Positions 62,861-64,000 of a stretch of 64,000 nt of DNA are shown here, piece after piece. A program made the translations under genes and the position numbers. This DNA comes from Dactylorhiza incarnata. Its lineage: Eukaryota > Streptophyta > Magnoliopsida > Asparagales > Orchidaceae. The stretch is taken from the NCBI GenBank assembly GCA_033032865.1, contig JAWHQI010000065.1, positions 3,348,001-3,412,000 of the forward strand, given 5' to 3'. Positions within the stretch are counted from its first letter, which is position 1. Each line of letters begins with the position of its first letter. A model generated the notes under the pieces. It did not search any database. It worked only from the letters and a program-made list of their open reading frames with translations, and was not told where the DNA came from.

Positions 62861-63470
62861 AAAACATCTTTTGCAACTTAATTCGTTCGGCACTGACTCA
62901 CGTTTTGGAATTTTATAAAATTATTGTATAATGTCAATTACAACCGAACAGTTTTTGTGCCTTAATTCTAATTCTGTTGACTGAATTCAATCATGCAGCC
63001 GGACAACATAATTGGAATTCTGTATAAAGCCAATTCCTGCAGATATTGATTTTCGTCGAAATGCAATTCTAGAAAGCCGATTCTAGAAAGTCAATTCCAT
63101 TCAAACGAACTGACCCAATTCTGTTAAAAAGCTTATATTCTTTGTTTATTCAGTATTTTTTGAGCCCAAATAGTTAGGATAAGGCTATTGATGATGATGA
63201 TGATGATTTGAATGCTTAATAAAATTTTGATTACGTGTTTTATTTAGGAAACTTTTCAATTGTTCTCGAGCATGAGCATGACAAACAATAACAATCCAAG
63301 CTTATATAAACTTACCATATTGAAGATGATTCCAACAAGAACAATGATGAACTTAGAGAATCGAACACGGACATTGATTATTAAAGTGAATCGAAATGGA
63401 GATTGATTAGCAAAGTAAATTGAACACAAATAGTCCTTTGTTCATTTATATCGACTCATTCACACCCTTA

Positions 63471-64000
63471 ATATGGACAAAAAAGTATCTTATATTTTAA
63501 ATTGAACTGCAAAACATTTATAGCTCTTCAGATTGTTGAAATTATGTGGTGCACCCATCTTGTAGAGAATAAACTTTCTTTGTAATCTTGGGAAAGTAAT
63601 TAGCCATTTGTTTTGGAAAAGAATATTTTGTGGCATGATCTCTATTTCCCCTCAAAATCTTGTCCTGGAGATTGATGTTCTGAACAATCATTACATTTTT
63701 AATGTTTTGAAAATATATCTTATATTTTTTTATTTGTGATATTGATGTTTTTTGTGTGGTTTCTAGAGATGTGCTAAAATCATCTTTATTTGACTGAGTT
63801 TGGTAAGGCAGGAGTGGCTCTTATTTTTTCATAGTTTCAAAAAGAGAAATAATCCGAAAGCTACCACTGGTGTGGGATTTAAGAGGGATTGACGTGCAGA
63901 TTTTCACATTTATCGAGAAACCACTTTTTAACTCGAACCTGTGACTTCTGGTTCACAATGGAATCAACCTTACAGCTCTTATTCTGTTATTATATTCAGG
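63471..64000. other. AT-rich, intron-like sequence to the end of the window
   Basis: No transposon domain, exon or RNA gene recognised. The expected next SAWADEE exon (VRVRF..EEDEW) is not here. Confidence 0.4.

Larger units (their letters stand above)
62096..63470. mobile_element. Non-autonomous hAT-like element (1375 bp)
   Basis: It starts TAGGGGTGTTCAG and ends CACACCCTTA, inverted ends of the hAT TAGGGGTG type. The flanking octamers ATTGGGAC (62088-62095) and ATATGGAC (63471-63478) agree at 6 of 8 positions, a decayed 8-bp duplication. It contains a GC-rich minisatellite and a short palindrome, but no transposase. Confidence 0.5.

Noticed and set aside
62441..62918. Overlapping frames of about 140 codons
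   Set aside because: They arise from the CGCCCGGGCG minisatellite; no conserved domain.

Overview
This window is plant nuclear DNA, almost certainly from a flowering plant with a large, repeat-rich genome. The evidence is plant-type Ty3/gypsy and Ty1/copia retrotransposons (Tat lineage, chromoviruses, a SIRE/Maximus-like gag), an RTE-type LINE, hAT, Tourist-like and Mutator-like elements, and two short exons of a SAWADEE-domain gene. No bacterial, organellar or viral gene set is present. I cannot name the species.

The only host gene I can support is on the + strand. A 67-nt exon (24260-24326) and a 52-nt exon (47828-47879) have canonical splice sites and join in frame to give the start of a SAWADEE domain, the histone-reading module of SHH1/SHH2-type proteins of the RNA-directed DNA methylation pathway. 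They are 23.5 kb apart. That intron, and probably most of the rest of the window, is filled with nested transposons. No other exon was found, so the gene extends outside the window or has more very long introns.

Layout. 1-8720: 3' half of a Tat-lineage Ty3/gypsy element (integrase end, a 75-bp tandem array, then three blocks of antisense coding remnants with minus-strand TATA boxes, polypurine tract, start of the 3' LTR), carrying a hAT-like insertion. 8772-9211: copia relic. 9741-20228: decayed Ty3/gypsy chromovirus whose chromodomain is split by a second, internally deleted Ty3/gypsy element (13694-19931, TSD GTTTG). 20229-23615: minus-strand gag-only gypsy element (TSD GAGAG) with a 5'-truncated RTE LINE in one LTR. 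23878-24097: Tourist-like MITE. 24260-24326: exon. 24630-31965: minus-strand SIRE-like element lacking pol, with a MULE (9-bp TSD) inside gag. 33804-35870: truncated minus-strand copia. About 35880-46870: minus-strand chromovirus whose reverse transcriptase is split by a young non-autonomous Tat-like element (39630-46059, TSD GACGC) with GC-rich hairpin and G-quadruplex-prone arrays in its LTRs. 47828-47879: exon. 49900-57555: Tat and other gypsy relics on both strands. 58374-61670: a MuDR zinc-knuckle fragment and a copia element with a foldback insertion. 62096-63470: hAT-like element with a GC-rich minisatellite.

The target-site duplications let the insertion order be read. Chromovirus 1 came first, then the deleted gypsy element and the minus gag-only element, then the LINE. 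Independently, chromovirus 3 came before the Tat-like element, and the SIRE-like element before the MULE. All pol genes in the window are broken, and no element here encodes a complete replication machinery.
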